Part shown: piece by piece, positions 8,692-18,833 of the stretch
Layout of the letters: the number at the start of each line of letters is the position of its first letter
Position numbering within the stretch: position 1 is the stretch's first letter
Assembly: GCA_017301995.1 (NCBI GenBank)
Contig: JAFLEH010000027.1
Location: 1 to 64,000, forward strand
DNA from: Verrucomicrobiota bacterium
GTDB lineage: Bacteria > Verrucomicrobiota > Verrucomicrobiia > Verrucomicrobiales > Akkermansiaceae
DNA: 64,000 bases
Reading direction: 5' to 3'
Translations under genes and position numbers: made by a program
The notes under the pieces: generated by a model
Databases searched by the model: none
What the model was told of the DNA's origin: nothing
The model's input: the letters and a program-made list of their open reading frames with translations, nothing else

Positions 8692-11600
8692 ATGAAACCG
8701 AGAATCAACTGCCTGTCCTCGCTCGCCGCCGCTGTTTTCATCAGCTTTGGAGCCAATATCGTCGCCCCTGCCGCCCGTGCCGGCACGCTCTACTTTGACG
8801 GCGGCACGGCCAATATCGGCACAAATGGCGATGGCGCGTCCGCCGGGCTTGGCGGCACCTGGAATACGGCCCTCACGAACTGGGACCAGGGCAACGGCTT
8901 GGCTCACATCGCGTGGGACAACACCCCCGATGCCGGAGATACCGCGGTTTTTGCCAATCTGGGGAACTCCAACCAAACTGTATCCGCAAGCTCGGTCAAC
9001 GCGGTCGATCTCGTCTTCTCCACCGGAGCCACCACCGGCACCTCAACCCGCTGGACTTTGTCCGGCACGGTCACGCTGGGTGATACGGTCAGCAAGAAGG
9101 CCTCGCTGGATGCCTCGGCGGTGGTTTCCGGGGGCTCGACCAGCCTCAATGTGACCGGAGTCTTGTCAGGAGACGTGAGCGGTGGCCTGTCGCTCACCGG
9201 TGGCAATGTCCATGGTGCCAACACCTATTCCGCCTATTTCAATCAATTGAATCCGACTCGGGTGAACAACCTCGTCTTGAACAACACCATGACCTTCACC
9301 GGTCCTGTCACGATCAAGAATGCGGTGGAAATCCAGGGGTTGACCGGCGCGGCCGGAACCCGCTTCAAGGCACTCGGCGCCGCCACCAACGATGTCATTC
9401 TCGACGATGGCACCTTGTTTCTCTATACCTCGGGGGGAGTATTCGACCATCGGATCATCGTTGCCGGACTTGATGGCAACAACGCGCTGAACCTGAACAA
9501 CGGCAACCCCGCTGCCACTGTTTCGGCGGATGTAGCCGCCGATAGTGACAAGACCTTGTGGTCGGTGGCCGGAGTTGCCAGCAGCAAGCTGACCTATACC
9601 GGCAGTCTGGCCGATTTCTTCGGCACACTCAAGGTGAAGGGCAGTGCGACGGGTTCCACGGTGATCGCCACCGACACCTTCGGCGGCACCTTCGAGGTGG
9701 ACAGCGGCATCCTGCAGATCGGGAACAACGACGCCACCGGCACTCTGGGGGACAACGACATCGTCAACAATGGCACCATTCTTTTCAACAGCACCATAAC
9801 CCTGGCGTGCAATCGCGCCATCAGCGGCTTGGCGGGCAAGCTGACGGTCAATAACAGCGCCGGCAACCTCATCCTCGGTGGGAACAATACTTACGAAGGC
9901 GCGACCACGGTTAACGCCGGAACTCTGACGCTTGATTACTCTTCCTCCAACAACAGCAAGCTGTCCGACACCGGAGTTCTGAATCTGAACGCCGGAACAT
10001 TGATCCTGACCGGCGGTTCGCATTCCGAACTCGTTGGATCCACCGTCGTTGGTGGCGCGGCGACGATTTCGCGAGCGGACGGATCGGCGACCATTGATCT
10101 GGGCAACATCACCCGCGCCGGATCCGGCACGCTCGATATTCTGGGCTCAGGCATTGCCCGGACTCTGCTTTCCAACGACGGAACCGGCAAGCTGCCCGAA
10201 TGGATCACCGTGGATGGCGGTCCCTCGATGAATGACGGCAGCGACAACATCGTTCCTTTTGTGGTTGCACCGATTACGGATATCGTGCGCTTGGGCGGCC
10301 AGGTTCCCGATGATCGCAACGCCCATGTCCGGATCATCGACGGCGGATCGTTTGGGAATGTCACCATGGCCGCGGCCGGCACCACCACCATCACCAACCT
10401 CACCCAGTCCGCCACGGAAGGAGCGGTGGTGATCGATCTCGGTGGCGGCAATACCCTGCGCCTCGGCGCGATCTTAGTCGAAGCCGCCGCCGGAACCCTG
10501 ACGGTCAACAACGGAACCCTGACCGCTGGTGGCGCGGACGACAGGAACGGCACTCTAACGGTGGACACGCTGGAAGACGCCGTGTTCAATGTTCCGATTG
10601 ATGACAACGGCAACGGAGTGGTCTCACTCGCAAAAAGCGGCTCCGCCACGCTGACTCTAAACGAGGCCAACTATTTCACCGGGCCGGTGGCGATTTCCGG
10701 GGGCATCCTGGAAATCGCCGGAGCAGGCCAACTGGGAGGTGGATTTTTCAACGCCAGCATCACCAACGATGCGACCCTGCGCTTCAACAGCACCGAGTCC
10801 CAGACTCTTGGCGGAGCCATAAGCGGCACCGGTGCTTTGATCAAGGACAACACCGGCGCATTGGCTCTTTCCGGCGCCAACACCTACACTGGTGAGACCA
10901 CGGTGCTGAACGGGACGCTGTCCCAATCCACCGCTCATCCGACGGGCACGATCACCGTCGGTTCCGGTGCCACCTACATCGCCGGCACGGGTGATGGATC
11001 CGAGAAGTTTGCCGGTGGCGGCAAGGTGGTTTTGCGCGGCAAGGGCAACACCGTGGATGCAAGGCTGATGGACTCCACCGGCACCGTGGCCGTTCAGGTC
11101 AACGGCGACTGGATGAACTCCAATAGCGGCATCAACTGGCAATCTACCGTGATGATCATGGAGATTCCGGCAGGCTTCAGTTTTGACATAGGCACCAATG
11201 ACCTGATCCAATGTGCGGGACTGATCGGCGAAGGTGGCATTTCACCGCGATGGGGATCAGGCACCAACGCCACCCTGCGGTTTGTGGGGTCGGATAGCTT
11301 CACTTTCAGCGGGTCCATCGGATATGCTCCCTATACCGGTGGCATGCATTTGGTCCGGACCGGAACCGGCACCCAGACCCTGACCGGCAATGTGTGGGCC
11401 AACAACATCAGCATATCCAGCGGTGCCACGCTCCGGTTTGGCACGAGCAACGAAGCCACCTTGCAAATGGACACCGGCTACACGATTGCCAACGACGGAA
11501 CGCTGGTCTTCGATTGGTCCAGCGCAAACGCCATATCGAACGCCATCAGTGGGGCTGGTAACTTGCTCAAGGACGGTTCCGGCACACTCACCCTCTCCGG

Positions 11601-12444
11601 CACCAACACCAGCACCGGAACCACCGAAGTCAAGGGCGGCACCCTGATCGTCAACGGCAGCCAGACCGCCTCCGCCACCACCGTAAAAAACACGGCCACC
11701 CTTCAGGGCACCGGCACCCTCGGCACCGTCGGTGTCGAAACCGGCGGCATCCTCGCGCCGGGCAATCAGGCCCTCGGCACGCTCAAGGCCGGCAACACGG
11801 TCCTTGCGGGCAGCTATGTCTGCGAGGTCAACCCGTCCACCTCCGACAAGCTTGAAGTGAACGGCACCCTGGATCTCACCGGCTCCGCGCTCGTTCTATC
11901 CGGCACGCCCACCGCCGCCACTTACACCATCGCCACCTATACGCCGGGCGGCCTCACCGGCACCTTTGGCGGAACGGTTCCCGGTTATACGGTCAACTAC
12001 GCCACCGACGGAGTGATCACCCTGGTTAGGGATGCCACCGGCTTCAGCTCGTGGATGGAAGCCCTGGTGGCCGCCGGTTACACGGGTGACACCACCCCCG
12101 GCGGCGACTCCGAACTCGATGGCATGAACAACCTGCTGGAGTATGTCCTCAACGGCAACCCCGGCGTTTCCGATCCGGCGATTCTGCCGGATTTGAGCCT
12201 CACCGCCACGGATCTCGTCTTCACCTTCACCCGCCGCGTGGATTCGGCCGACGACACCACCCAGGTGTTCGAATACGGCTCCGATCTTATCGGCTGGACT
12301 CCGGTTAACATCACAGGCACGCCGGGCGTCGGCGTGTCGATTGGAATCGCCTACGGAACCGCTCCCGACCAGGTGCAGGACATCACCGTCACCATCCCGA
12401 AATCCGGCGCCACACTCTTCGGCCGGCTCAAGGTGAGCCAGTGA
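8692..12444 (+). CDS. Autotransporter-associated beta-strand repeat (PATR) protein with Asp-rich C-terminal domain
   Basis: Large exported repeat protein of 1250 aa. Signal peptide MKPRINCLSS...APAARA is followed by a domain shared with the preceding paralogue (GLGGTWNTALTNWDQG). Many PATR units follow, for example AGNLILGGNNTYEGATTVNAG, GALALSGANTYTGETTVLNG and GTLTLSGTNTSTGTTEVKGG, which predict a long beta-helix. It has no PEP-CTERM tail. Instead the last ~135 residues carry GDSELDGMNNLLEYVLNGNPG (an Asp-rich, possibly Ca-binding stretch), a beta-sandwich-like region with EYGSDLIGW, and a final FGRLKVSQ. This is a recurrent C-terminal domain in the window. It lies 101 bp after the interrupted PATR gene and was probably formed by tandem duplication. 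Likely role: surface structure or adhesion; no enzymatic motif was seen. Confidence 0.85.
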   Translation: MKPRINCLSSLAAAVFISFGANIVAPAARAGTLYFDGGTANIGTNGDGASAGLGGTWNTALTNWDQGNGLAHIAWDNTPDAGDTAVFANLGNSNQTVSASSVNAVDLVFSTGATTGTSTRWTLSGTVTLGDTVSKKASLDASAVVSGGSTSLNVTGVLSGDVSGGLSLTGGNVHGANTYSAYFNQLNPTRVNNLVLNNTMTFTGPVTIKNAVEIQGLTGAAGTRFKALGAATNDVILDDGTLFLYTSGGVFDHRIIVAGLDGNNALNLNNGNPAATVSADVAADSDKTLWSVAGVASSKLTYTGSLADFFGTLKVKGSATGSTVIATDTFGGTFEVDSGILQIGNNDATGTLGDNDIVNNGTILFNSTITLACNRAISGLAGKLTVNNSAGNLILGGNNTYEGATTVNAGTLTLDYSSSNNSKLSDTGVLNLNAGTLILTGGSHSELVGSTVVGGAATISRADGSATIDLGNITRAGSGTLDILGSGIARTLLSNDGTGKLPEWITVDGGPSMNDGSDNIVPFVVAPITDIVRLGGQVPDDRNAHVRIIDGGSFGNVTMAAAGTTTITNLTQSATEGAVVIDLGGGNTLRLGAILVEAAAGTLTVNNGTLTAGGADDRNGTLTVDTLEDAVFNVPIDDNGNGVVSLAKSGSATLTLNEANYFTGPVAISGGILEIAGAGQLGGGFFNASITNDATLRFNSTESQTLGGAISGTGALIKDNTGALALSGANTYTGETTVLNGTLSQSTAHPTGTITVGSGATYIAGTGDGSEKFAGGGKVVLRGKGNTVDARLMDSTGTVAVQVNGDWMNSNSGINWQSTVMIMEIPAGFSFDIGTNDLIQCAGLIGEGGISPRWGSGTNATLRFVGSDSFTFSGSIGYAPYTGGMHLVRTGTGTQTLTGNVWANNISISSGATLRFGTSNEATLQMDTGYTIANDGTLVFDWSSANAISNAISGAGNLLKDGSGTLTLSGTNTSTGTTEVKGGTLIVNGSQTASATTVKNTATLQGTGTLGTVGVETGGILAPGNQALGTLKAGNTVLAGSYVCEVNPSTSDKLEVNGTLDLTGSALVLSGTPTAATYTIATYTPGGLTGTFGGTVPGYTVNYATDGVITLVRDATGFSSWMEALVAAGYTGDTTPGGDSELDGMNNLLEYVLNGNPGVSDPAILPDLSLTATDLVFTFTRRVDSADDTTQVFEYGSDLIGWTPVNITGTPGVGVSIGIAYGTAPDQVQDITVTIPKSGATLFGRLKVSQ

Positions 12445-13124
12445 CCTGCGGCAGGTTAACCTTGGGCCCGCAGATACACCATTTCATCGGCAATCCCGGA
12501 AAATTGGAACCATGCCGCCACTGTTTCCAAAATTTCGGTGAATTTCTTTGTCTGAGTTTGGCGGGTGCGGGTAGCCGCCTTAGCCCACATGGAGAATGTG
12601 CTACATTGTGTGCGAATCAACAAGACAGGCGCTCTCTTTAAGGGCTGCGGTGAAAAGTTTCTCCAAAGCCTTCCCGAAAAACCCGATTGAAACAATCAGT
12701 CATTCCCACGTGCGGCCGGGCAGCATGCCCAAAATGGAATAGCAGGGAGAACGAAGTCGCCTAAGCCGCATACGCTTGCCGCCTTATTTGGCACGCCCCA
12801 TTCCCCGCTGGGCCGCATTTGGCGTCCAGGGCGTCCACAAGCGCACTGTCCCCAATTTCCGCTCCGCGTGCCCGGATTCTCCTGAAGTCGCCCGCAAGCC
12901 CCTCCCAGGCGCTGAAAACGCCATCACGCCGCAAGTGCTGAGGGGGGCTGCCGCCGGGTGTTGTCATATTGAAACCGGAGTTGTCCGGCGTTTTTGGATG
13001 CACCGACTATAAATATATGAAAATGATCTTGACCCATGACTTGGATTTGATCTAGCATGTCAGGCGATATTGAAATTGCAATATAAATATGAAACGAAAC
13101 AGGTCTGCCGCGCACGCGGCAAAA
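12445..13124. other. Gene-poor region, no supported gene
   Basis: Short ORFs of 60-80 codons exist on both strands (12441-12641 +, 12456-12695 -, 12761-13003 -), but none has a recognisable domain, good start context or consistent codon use. A small ACCTG/CAGGT dyad overlaps the stop of the upstream gene. The right half, from about 12990, becomes visibly AT-richer toward the small gene at 13125-13205. Confidence 0.5.
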
Positions 13125-13217
13125 ATGGTAGAACGGAACGGATTCACAAGCATCAAGGACGCCACCCGGCAGACGGTAGAAAAGCTGGATCAGGATTATC
13201 CCGAATGCATATCCTGA
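13125..13217 (+). CDS. Very small ORF overlapping the next gene (possible leader or frameshifted N-terminus)
   Basis: ATG 13125 opens a 30-codon frame (MVERNGFTSIKDATRQTVEK..., stop TGA 13215-13217) that reads like a normal soluble protein start. It overlaps the following ORF start (ATG 13205) by 13 bases in another frame. It may be a translationally coupled leader peptide, or the true N-terminus of the next protein split by a frameshift. Its K/E/D-rich composition matches the next ORF better than the surroundings. Evidence is weak. Confidence 0.3.
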   Translation: MVERNGFTSIKDATRQTVEKLDQDYPECIS

Positions 13218-13720
13218 AATATCTGCTGGAAAACGCGGTCGGAAGGGCCATCTCCAAGTCATGGAGGGTGATAGGCACCGAGCTTGCGAAGATGGGGATC
13301 AGGATGAGCAAGAAGAAATTCCAGACCACCGTTCTCAAGAATTCCAGAAAGGGTCCGCACTTTATCGGTTCGTGGCGGAAGGGATACTTCGTCATTGACA
13401 GTTATGAGGACTTCCTGGAGATGGTTAGGTTCTACAAATCGCGCATGAGGCAGGAAGAATCGAACCTCAACAAACTTCTGGAACTCCAGGGTGTTACGGG
13501 CGTGAATCCGGAAGGCGTTATGCTTTCATTGCCGGATCACATGAACAACCTGCGGTGCTGTGACTCATGCCGCAGCCGCCATTCCCTAGCGGCACGACCG
13601 GAGCCGGATTCCGGGGATCCCACTCGGCCCAACCGGAGGCGGAGTTGCGTGCCGAGGCTTCACCCGCGTCCGCAATACCCGGGAGGAATTCCGTCACGGG
13701 TGACGGATTTGGGAATCTGA
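13205..13720 (+). CDS. Hypothetical basic protein in an AT-richer island
   Basis: Protein of 171 aa from ATG 13205, with AGGA ten bases upstream; an alternative TTG start at 13070 would add 45 low-quality residues. The core (MHILKYLLENAVGRAI to about SNLNKLLEL, first ~95 residues) is Lys/Arg-rich, predicted helical plus a short beta hairpin (HFIGSWRKGYFVIDSYEDF), and would suit a small nucleic-acid-binding domain. The final ~70 residues are Pro/Arg/Ser-rich and may be out-of-family read-through. I do not recognise the family. Codon and base use differ from neighbouring genes (many AAA, AAG, AAT and ATA codons), consistent with acquired DNA. Confidence 0.45.
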   Translation: MHILKYLLENAVGRAISKSWRVIGTELAKMGIRMSKKKFQTTVLKNSRKGPHFIGSWRKGYFVIDSYEDFLEMVRFYKSRMRQEESNLNKLLELQGVTGVNPEGVMLSLPDHMNNLRCCDSCRSRHSLAARPEPDSGDPTRPNRRRSCVPRLHPRPQYPGGIPSRVTDLGI

Positions 13721-14478
13721 CGGCTGGATGCGGCCGGAATCGGTTCGGTCGCCTGAGCATCCTGTGTCCCGGGAGCGGATCTCGCCTGGGTCGGGGATTT
13801 TGAATCGGTCGTGAGCCCTGCCGTCGTCCGCTTATGACAGGCAACTTGAGGCCGTCATGTTCCGCTGGCAGGCTGAGGCGCCATCTGGGTTGCCCGTTCT
13901 CGAAACGGAAATCGCGGACCAGATGTGGCACCAGCCCGTAGACGAGGAGAGGCACCTTGACAACGACTGACTGACTGGACTGAATGCCGCTTCTATGGAT
14001 GTCGAAGGCAAGGGAAAGGTGAGCGGGATCATTTAGAGAACCGGGAGCTCATCGCGTCCAACGCAAACGAGGAATACACCGGTTGCTTGGCAAAGGGATG
14101 GACTCAAGGCACCACGCATCTTCATCTTGAGGCGCTGCAGCGCGCTTCCGGCGGCGTTCAGTAAGTCGTGCCAAGTAGCGACCCGCCACAGGCAGTTGCT
14201 CCTCTGATGGATGAATATCCAGCCGCACAGCTACGGGACGGTATTTGAAATCTCAATTTCAGCGGCTTCAGCGGTCCTCAGCGTTTCAGCGGTTCAACGG
14301 GAGCGCACTGTAGCTCCAAACTTCGGATCTTGGGATCAATTCAGGGATGTGGTATGATAACCAATAACAAACAGCCAATAGCCCAACCCCATGGATCTAA
14401 CCATCATCGCTTCCGACGTAATCACGGCGCGTGAACCGCACACCCGGCTCAGCTTCGGGCGGCTCAGCCTCCCCTATT
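13721..14478. other. Gene-poor region with possible gene remnants
   Basis: No complete gene is supported. On the minus strand 13830-13975 gives a protein-like segment (VVVKVPLLVYGLVPHLVRDF) bounded by stops, and 14050-14165 another (ALQRLKMKMRGALSPSLCQA); both may be decayed coding sequence. A short GACT tandem run lies at about 13966-13983, and TTCAGCGG-type short repeats at 14256-14300. Downstream of the small exported protein gene no clear terminator hairpin was seen. Confidence 0.4.
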
Positions 14479-15162
14479 TCAGGGAGCGGTTTCGACAAAG
14501 TCGGCTATACCGCGGAAGTCGATGGATTTGGTCGCAGGATCCAAGTAGATCAGGATGAGGTTCCTCACACCTTCCTGGACGATGATGCGGCCGGAGAAGA
14601 ACGGGGAGTCCTCCCATTTGCCGTCCTGTTGTCGGTAGCACACCAGGGACCGGTTGCCTTTCCCTTGGCCGGGGTTTGCGGCATGATAGATGGTGGCCTT
14701 GCCGTGCGGCACCGTGAGACGTTCCGTCCCGATGACGCACCCCACCGCGGTTCCGCTGTAATTGAGGAACGCGTGGTCGCCGGACCTGAACGAACCCGCC
14801 GGCATCGGCACGGCATGGATCTGATAGATTCCGGAGCCTCCCGGCGCCGCGGGCAGAAACACCAATACGAACTGGTCTGCCCCGGCTGGCAGCGAGACCT
14901 TGCCGAGGATCTTTTCAGGCGTCTTTGGAGAGCGGAACACCAGTGACGCCTGGGGAACCCTCCGAAGCGGCGACAATTGTTCGGTCGGCAGCGCCAGCGG
15001 CTGACCGTCAAGCGGTTTGCCGGACGCATCGGCAACGAGGGTTTCGAGGTCATCGCCCACCCGGCTGAAGGCCAGCAGGCGGATTCCGACCTTGGTGGTC
15101 TGGGCCGCGGCGGCCGAGACGGTTAGTACGACGGTGGCGAGAACGGCGGGCAGACGGAGCAT
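14479..15162 (-). CDS. Small exported protein of unknown function, partner of the Verru_Chthon protein
   Basis: Protein of 227 aa with a clear signal peptide (MLRLPAVLATVVLTVSAAAAQ). The mature part is beta-rich with no motif I recognise: FSRVGDDLETLVADASGKPL, FRSPKTPEKIL and VLVFLPAAPGGSGIYQIHAVP suggest a compact beta-sandwich. It begins 14 bp after the stop of the Verru_Chthon protein A gene, so the two are almost certainly one transcript, and this is the last gene of the minus-strand block. A role with the protein A-linked surface or pilus-like structure is an inference from position only. Confidence 0.7.
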   Translation of the reverse strand: MLRLPAVLATVVLTVSAAAAQTTKVGIRLLAFSRVGDDLETLVADASGKPLDGQPLALPTEQLSPLRRVPQASLVFRSPKTPEKILGKVSLPAGADQFVLVFLPAAPGGSGIYQIHAVPMPAGSFRSGDHAFLNYSGTAVGCVIGTERLTVPHGKATIYHAANPGQGKGNRSLVCYRQQDGKWEDSPFFSGRIIVQEGVRNLILIYLDPATKSIDFRGIADFVETAP

Positions 15163-15176
15163 GGATCTGATTTATG

Positions 15177-18100
15177 TTAGAGCGCGGCCGTCCCGACTTC
15201 GACCGGAGCCAGCCAGCGGAACGAAATGATATCAAATCGGCGGCCGAACAGGGTGTTGGCGGAGAGCTTGAGGGAGCCGGGGGCGGTATCCGCGGTTTCG
15301 GCCGGGTCAAGATAGCGGGCATCGCGCTGGACCACCGCTTCGCACCAAGCGCGGGCTTTGACCACGCCGTCGGCATCGCGGGCCTCGCCGAGCGCGCGGA
15401 TCGTGAATGTGTCGGAGCGGGGCGTGATCGCGGGGCCTACGGTGGCTAGCAGGTCGGCCTGGGTGACGTAGCCCGAGATTCCCTGGAGCCGCGGGCCGGT
15501 TGCGGCGTCTGGAAACGGGTAGGTCGGCTTGCCCGCGCTGGTTCCGGTGGGGACGGTGTCTCCGCCGAATGCAGCGTTGATGGAAACCGTCTTGTCATCC
15601 AGAGCGGCCTGCAGCGCGCCACTGGTGGCGAGGGCGGCGTCCTTGGACAACCGCCGGTTGACAAACTCGGCGGTGGACAGAAACGGCCCGCGCGATTTCA
15701 CCTGCCGGACGATCGCGGCGGCGAGTTCGCGCAACTGGGCGCCTGAGACTTCTCTGGCTCCGCTCCAGTAGGCGTCCTGGCGGTCCTTGCCGTCCAACTG
15801 TTCGGCCGGCGGCGAGTTGGAAAGCGTGGTGCGGGTGATCAGGAAGCGGTCTTCTCCGGGATCTATCATCCGCATGCCCTCGCTGCCCGTCTTGGACTCC
15901 AGCACCGCGACGGGCCGCGAACAGAGGCCGCCGAGAAAATGCGCCCACGCCTCCTCGGATACCGAGTTCACGTTGAATCCGCCGGCCAACCGCAGATGCC
16001 CGGCGATCCGCTGATAGGCGTCTTTGGCGGGGCGTCCTCCCTCGAACAGGGATTTGACGAGCGTCTCTTGCGGCTCCAACGGCCTGGCGATCCACGCGTC
16101 ATTGGGGGGAGTCGCGTTTCCGGAGAAAAAGTCCTCGGCCACCTGTTTCGCAGTGCGTCCGGACCGGCCTAGCAACACTCCATCCTGAGCCGCCAGGGTC
16201 GAGCAGAACCAAGAATCCCACAACACGGCGTTGGCGATGTAGGAACGGTCGGTGCGCAGATGGTTGGCTTCGACGTTGAACGAGTAGCGCCAGCCGGCCT
16301 GGCTCAGGCGGTCGATCGGGATACCCGGACTGGCGTAGGAGTTGCCGATGGCATGATTCTGCGCGAACTGGGTCACCCGCCCCTCGTGAAACCCGTAGTC
16401 GCCGCCATACCAGATGGTCGTGGCCGTTGCGGTGGCGGGGTCATACACCGGCCGGTAATCGAAGACCGGAAGGTGTTGGAGTTGTCCCAATGAGACGGGC
16501 GGCGAAAGCGGGATCTCCTGATCCACGACCACCAACTGGCCTTTGGGCGAATAACTCCCGCCGAAATAGACCCGGTCGTCGCGGTCCGGTGGCAGTTGGA
16601 AGGTCTTGGTCACATCAAACCAGGAGCTGATTGCCTTGAAACGGAACGAATAGGGGCTTTCAAACCAAGGCGTGACCGCGTCATTGGTTCCCAGTTCCTT
16701 GCTGGTCATCGCATGGATCGGATTGCCGGCAACGCTGAATGAACCCATTTTCGCGGGAAACAGATTCTCATCGGCGGCTTTCCGATAGAACTCGAAATAG
16801 AGCAGCGGCGTGGGACGTCCCTCCAACTGGCCGAACGTCCGCGCCGGCACCTCGGACTTGCGGATCATGCTGATTTGCGGAGTGCTGCCGTCCGCCTCGA
16901 CACGAAACGCGGCGTTGGTGGTCACCCCGAACTTCTGGAGGACTTCCGCGTTGTCGCCGCCGGAACCGTTGTTGCCCCACCAGTCGGTATGCGCGCCGGC
17001 CATACCGAACGAATAGGTGGGGCCGGAGGCCGACGGCGTGACTTCCACCCGCACCTGATCGCCCGCGGCTCCGCAGATTTCGTTGGCAGGTTCGGAAGCG
17101 AAGTTGGCCACGGACTGGTTCCCCCGCAGGTTCTTGAGTACGCCGCCGAAGTTGTCGGCATCCCCGAGCGTGAAGTGGTCGGCCTGCGCCCACATATAAT
17201 AGTGCCAGCGGAAACGCGGGTGACGGTGTTCGTCGGGGTGCGTCTGCCAGCGCACCGGTTGCGGATAGAGCGCCTTGGTGGAGCCCGCCGGGATCACCAG
17301 GTTGGAGAGTTTGCCGGCACCGCCCATTTCAGGACCGAAGGCGAACAGGGTGGCCGACTGGTTGCGGGTCAGATCCACGTCAACGGTGCCCGAAGCGCCG
17401 GCGTCCACCCTGAACAGAAGCGGGCAGAAGCCGTGGATGCAATACTCCGGAACCACCAGATCGACGTTATAGGGATTCCACAGCACCGCAAGCGGATAGA
17501 GATAGAGGCGCAGCGCGTATGGTTTGGCAGGGTCCGCCGGCGAGCTGATCCGCTCCGTGGCATAACTCACCGCATAGCCGAGCTTCAGCAGAACCGGTTG
17601 GATCCGGAAGCGGTCGTCGCCGATCGTCGGGTTCCATTCGGGATCCGACTTGTTGCCGGATTGGGCGTGGGCGCGGACCCGCGGGCGGCCGTTCTCGAAT
17701 CCGAGCGTGCCGTTCGCGCGGGCCAGCGATTCATAGTTCCGCAGCTGGTCCCACGAACAAATCCGGTAATCCGTGGCGGCCGCGGAGCCTCGGATTCGGC
17801 CAACCGTGCCCGCGGCTTTCCGCGCCGACGCCGATTGGCCCTGGAGCCAGTCCAGATAGAGATTCAGGCACTTGCGGAAGCCTCCGGTGGTCACATCCAC
17901 CGGCAGCGTCTCGCTGATGGCGGTTAGGTCATGCAGAAACTCCGGCGCCACGTTTTGCCCGGAAGTCGCCGCGTCAACGGTGGGCAAATCGACGATTCGT
18001 CCGTCCAGCCCGCCGCTCAGCGAGGGCAGCCGCCGATCCAGGACCGAATGGCCGTCACCGTTCATGCGACGGGTTGCCGATATGGCTTCGACGGCGTTTG

Positions 18101-18764
18101 CCGGGGATTTGGCGTCTCCCCCGCGGACCGTTGCCCGGATGCCGTTGTCCGCGGTCCACCACGCGAAGCCGGAGCGGGGTCCTCCGAGAACCGGCACCCG
18201 CACCGGAGCCTTGGTCACCCGGTCGGCCGACGCGGGGGCAAGCACAGCCGAGCCGGACCCAAACTCTCCCTTGGCCATGGCGGGGTTGTTTGTCAGATCG
18301 GGTGTGCCGGATACCAGCCAGCGCCGGAACGTGGCCTTCTTGTCGTAAACCGGACGGTCGAGCGTCCATCTTGCGAACGGTGACTCCGAGGCGTTCCACA
18401 CTCCGGTTAGGCGCGGATTGGCGACGCCGTCGAAGGCGGCGGTTTCCGGCTTGGAATCGAGGATTCCGGATGGCGCGCTGATCCGTTGGTCCGGTCCCAT
18501 TTCACGCTGCAACTGGGCGAGCGCCAGCATCAGGGCCACCTTGGCGTTGGCCTTGGCCTCCGCCAGCAGGCGCTCCTGCTGCCCCGCGCGCAACGCGACC
18601 GCCGAGAGTTGCAGCATCCCCACCGCGAGCAACGCGAGCAGAATCATCAGCGAGAGCGTGACGACCAGCGCGTAGCCCCGGTGAAACGCGCGCCCGCGCG
18701 CGGTGCCCGGAATGGCGCGGACGCGGCGCATTCCAATTTTCCGGTGATTCTGACACGCATTCAT
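15177..18764 (-). CDS. Verru_Chthon cassette protein A (TIGR02600-like)
   Basis: Protein of 1195 aa. After a basic leader (RVRAIPGTARGRAFHRG) comes a single hydrophobic helix (YALVVTLSLMILLALLAVGM) and a long helix (LLAEAKANAKVALMLALAQLQ), the PilX/prepilin-like N-terminus of this family. LQREMGPDQRISA and FAWWTADNGIRA are typical of the family. The rest is a large extracytoplasmic domain rich in W, N and P. Known examples occur in a four-gene cassette with small prepilin-like proteins B, C and D; none of these is adjacent here, so this is an orphan A. It starts 139 bp downstream of the DUF5054 gene, and that gap contains the AAAATATGATACG motif, suggesting its own promoter. Function is unknown; association with a type II/IV-pilus-like system is inferred. 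Confidence 0.82.
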   Translation of the reverse strand: MNACQNHRKIGMRRVRAIPGTARGRAFHRGYALVVTLSLMILLALLAVGMLQLSAVALRAGQQERLLAEAKANAKVALMLALAQLQREMGPDQRISAPSGILDSKPETAAFDGVANPRLTGVWNASESPFARWTLDRPVYDKKATFRRWLVSGTPDLTNNPAMAKGEFGSGSAVLAPASADRVTKAPVRVPVLGGPRSGFAWWTADNGIRATVRGGDAKSPANAVEAISATRRMNGDGHSVLDRRLPSLSGGLDGRIVDLPTVDAATSGQNVAPEFLHDLTAISETLPVDVTTGGFRKCLNLYLDWLQGQSASARKAAGTVGRIRGSAAATDYRICSWDQLRNYESLARANGTLGFENGRPRVRAHAQSGNKSDPEWNPTIGDDRFRIQPVLLKLGYAVSYATERISSPADPAKPYALRLYLYPLAVLWNPYNVDLVVPEYCIHGFCPLLFRVDAGASGTVDVDLTRNQSATLFAFGPEMGGAGKLSNLVIPAGSTKALYPQPVRWQTHPDEHRHPRFRWHYYMWAQADHFTLGDADNFGGVLKNLRGNQSVANFASEPANEICGAAGDQVRVEVTPSASGPTYSFGMAGAHTDWWGNNGSGGDNAEVLQKFGVTTNAAFRVEADGSTPQISMIRKSEVPARTFGQLEGRPTPLLYFEFYRKAADENLFPAKMGSFSVAGNPIHAMTSKELGTNDAVTPWFESPYSFRFKAISSWFDVTKTFQLPPDRDDRVYFGGSYSPKGQLVVVDQEIPLSPPVSLGQLQHLPVFDYRPVYDPATATATTIWYGGDYGFHEGRVTQFAQNHAIGNSYASPGIPIDRLSQAGWRYSFNVEANHLRTDRSYIANAVLWDSWFCSTLAAQDGVLLGRSGRTAKQVAEDFFSGNATPPNDAWIARPLEPQETLVKSLFEGGRPAKDAYQRIAGHLRLAGGFNVNSVSEEAWAHFLGGLCSRPVAVLESKTGSEGMRMIDPGEDRFLITRTTLSNSPPAEQLDGKDRQDAYWSGAREVSGAQLRELAAAIVRQVKSRGPFLSTAEFVNRRLSKDAALATSGALQAALDDKTVSINAAFGGDTVPTGTSAGKPTYPFPDAATGPRLQGISGYVTQADLLATVGPAITPRSDTFTIRALGEARDADGVVKARAWCEAVVQRDARYLDPAETADTAPGSLKLSANTLFGRRFDIISFRWLAPVEVGTAAL

Positions 18765-18833
18765 CTTGGATGGGACATTCGGAGGTTACGTCACCATCAT
18801 CGGGTCGCACGCCGGGAAATACCACTACTCGGT

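Noticed and set aside
8000..11700. Repeated short sequences that could look like a CRISPR or satellite array
   Set aside because: They are degenerate, in frame, and encode PATR beta-strand units; spacing and sequence are not those of CRISPR.
12441..13012. Several 60-80-codon ORFs after the second PATR gene
   Set aside because: No domains, conflicting frames on both strands and poor start context; reported only as a gene-poor region.
14260..14330. Possible tRNA-like or structured RNA at TTCAGCGG repeats
   Set aside because: No cloverleaf or proper T-loop could be assembled; only short direct repeats are seen.
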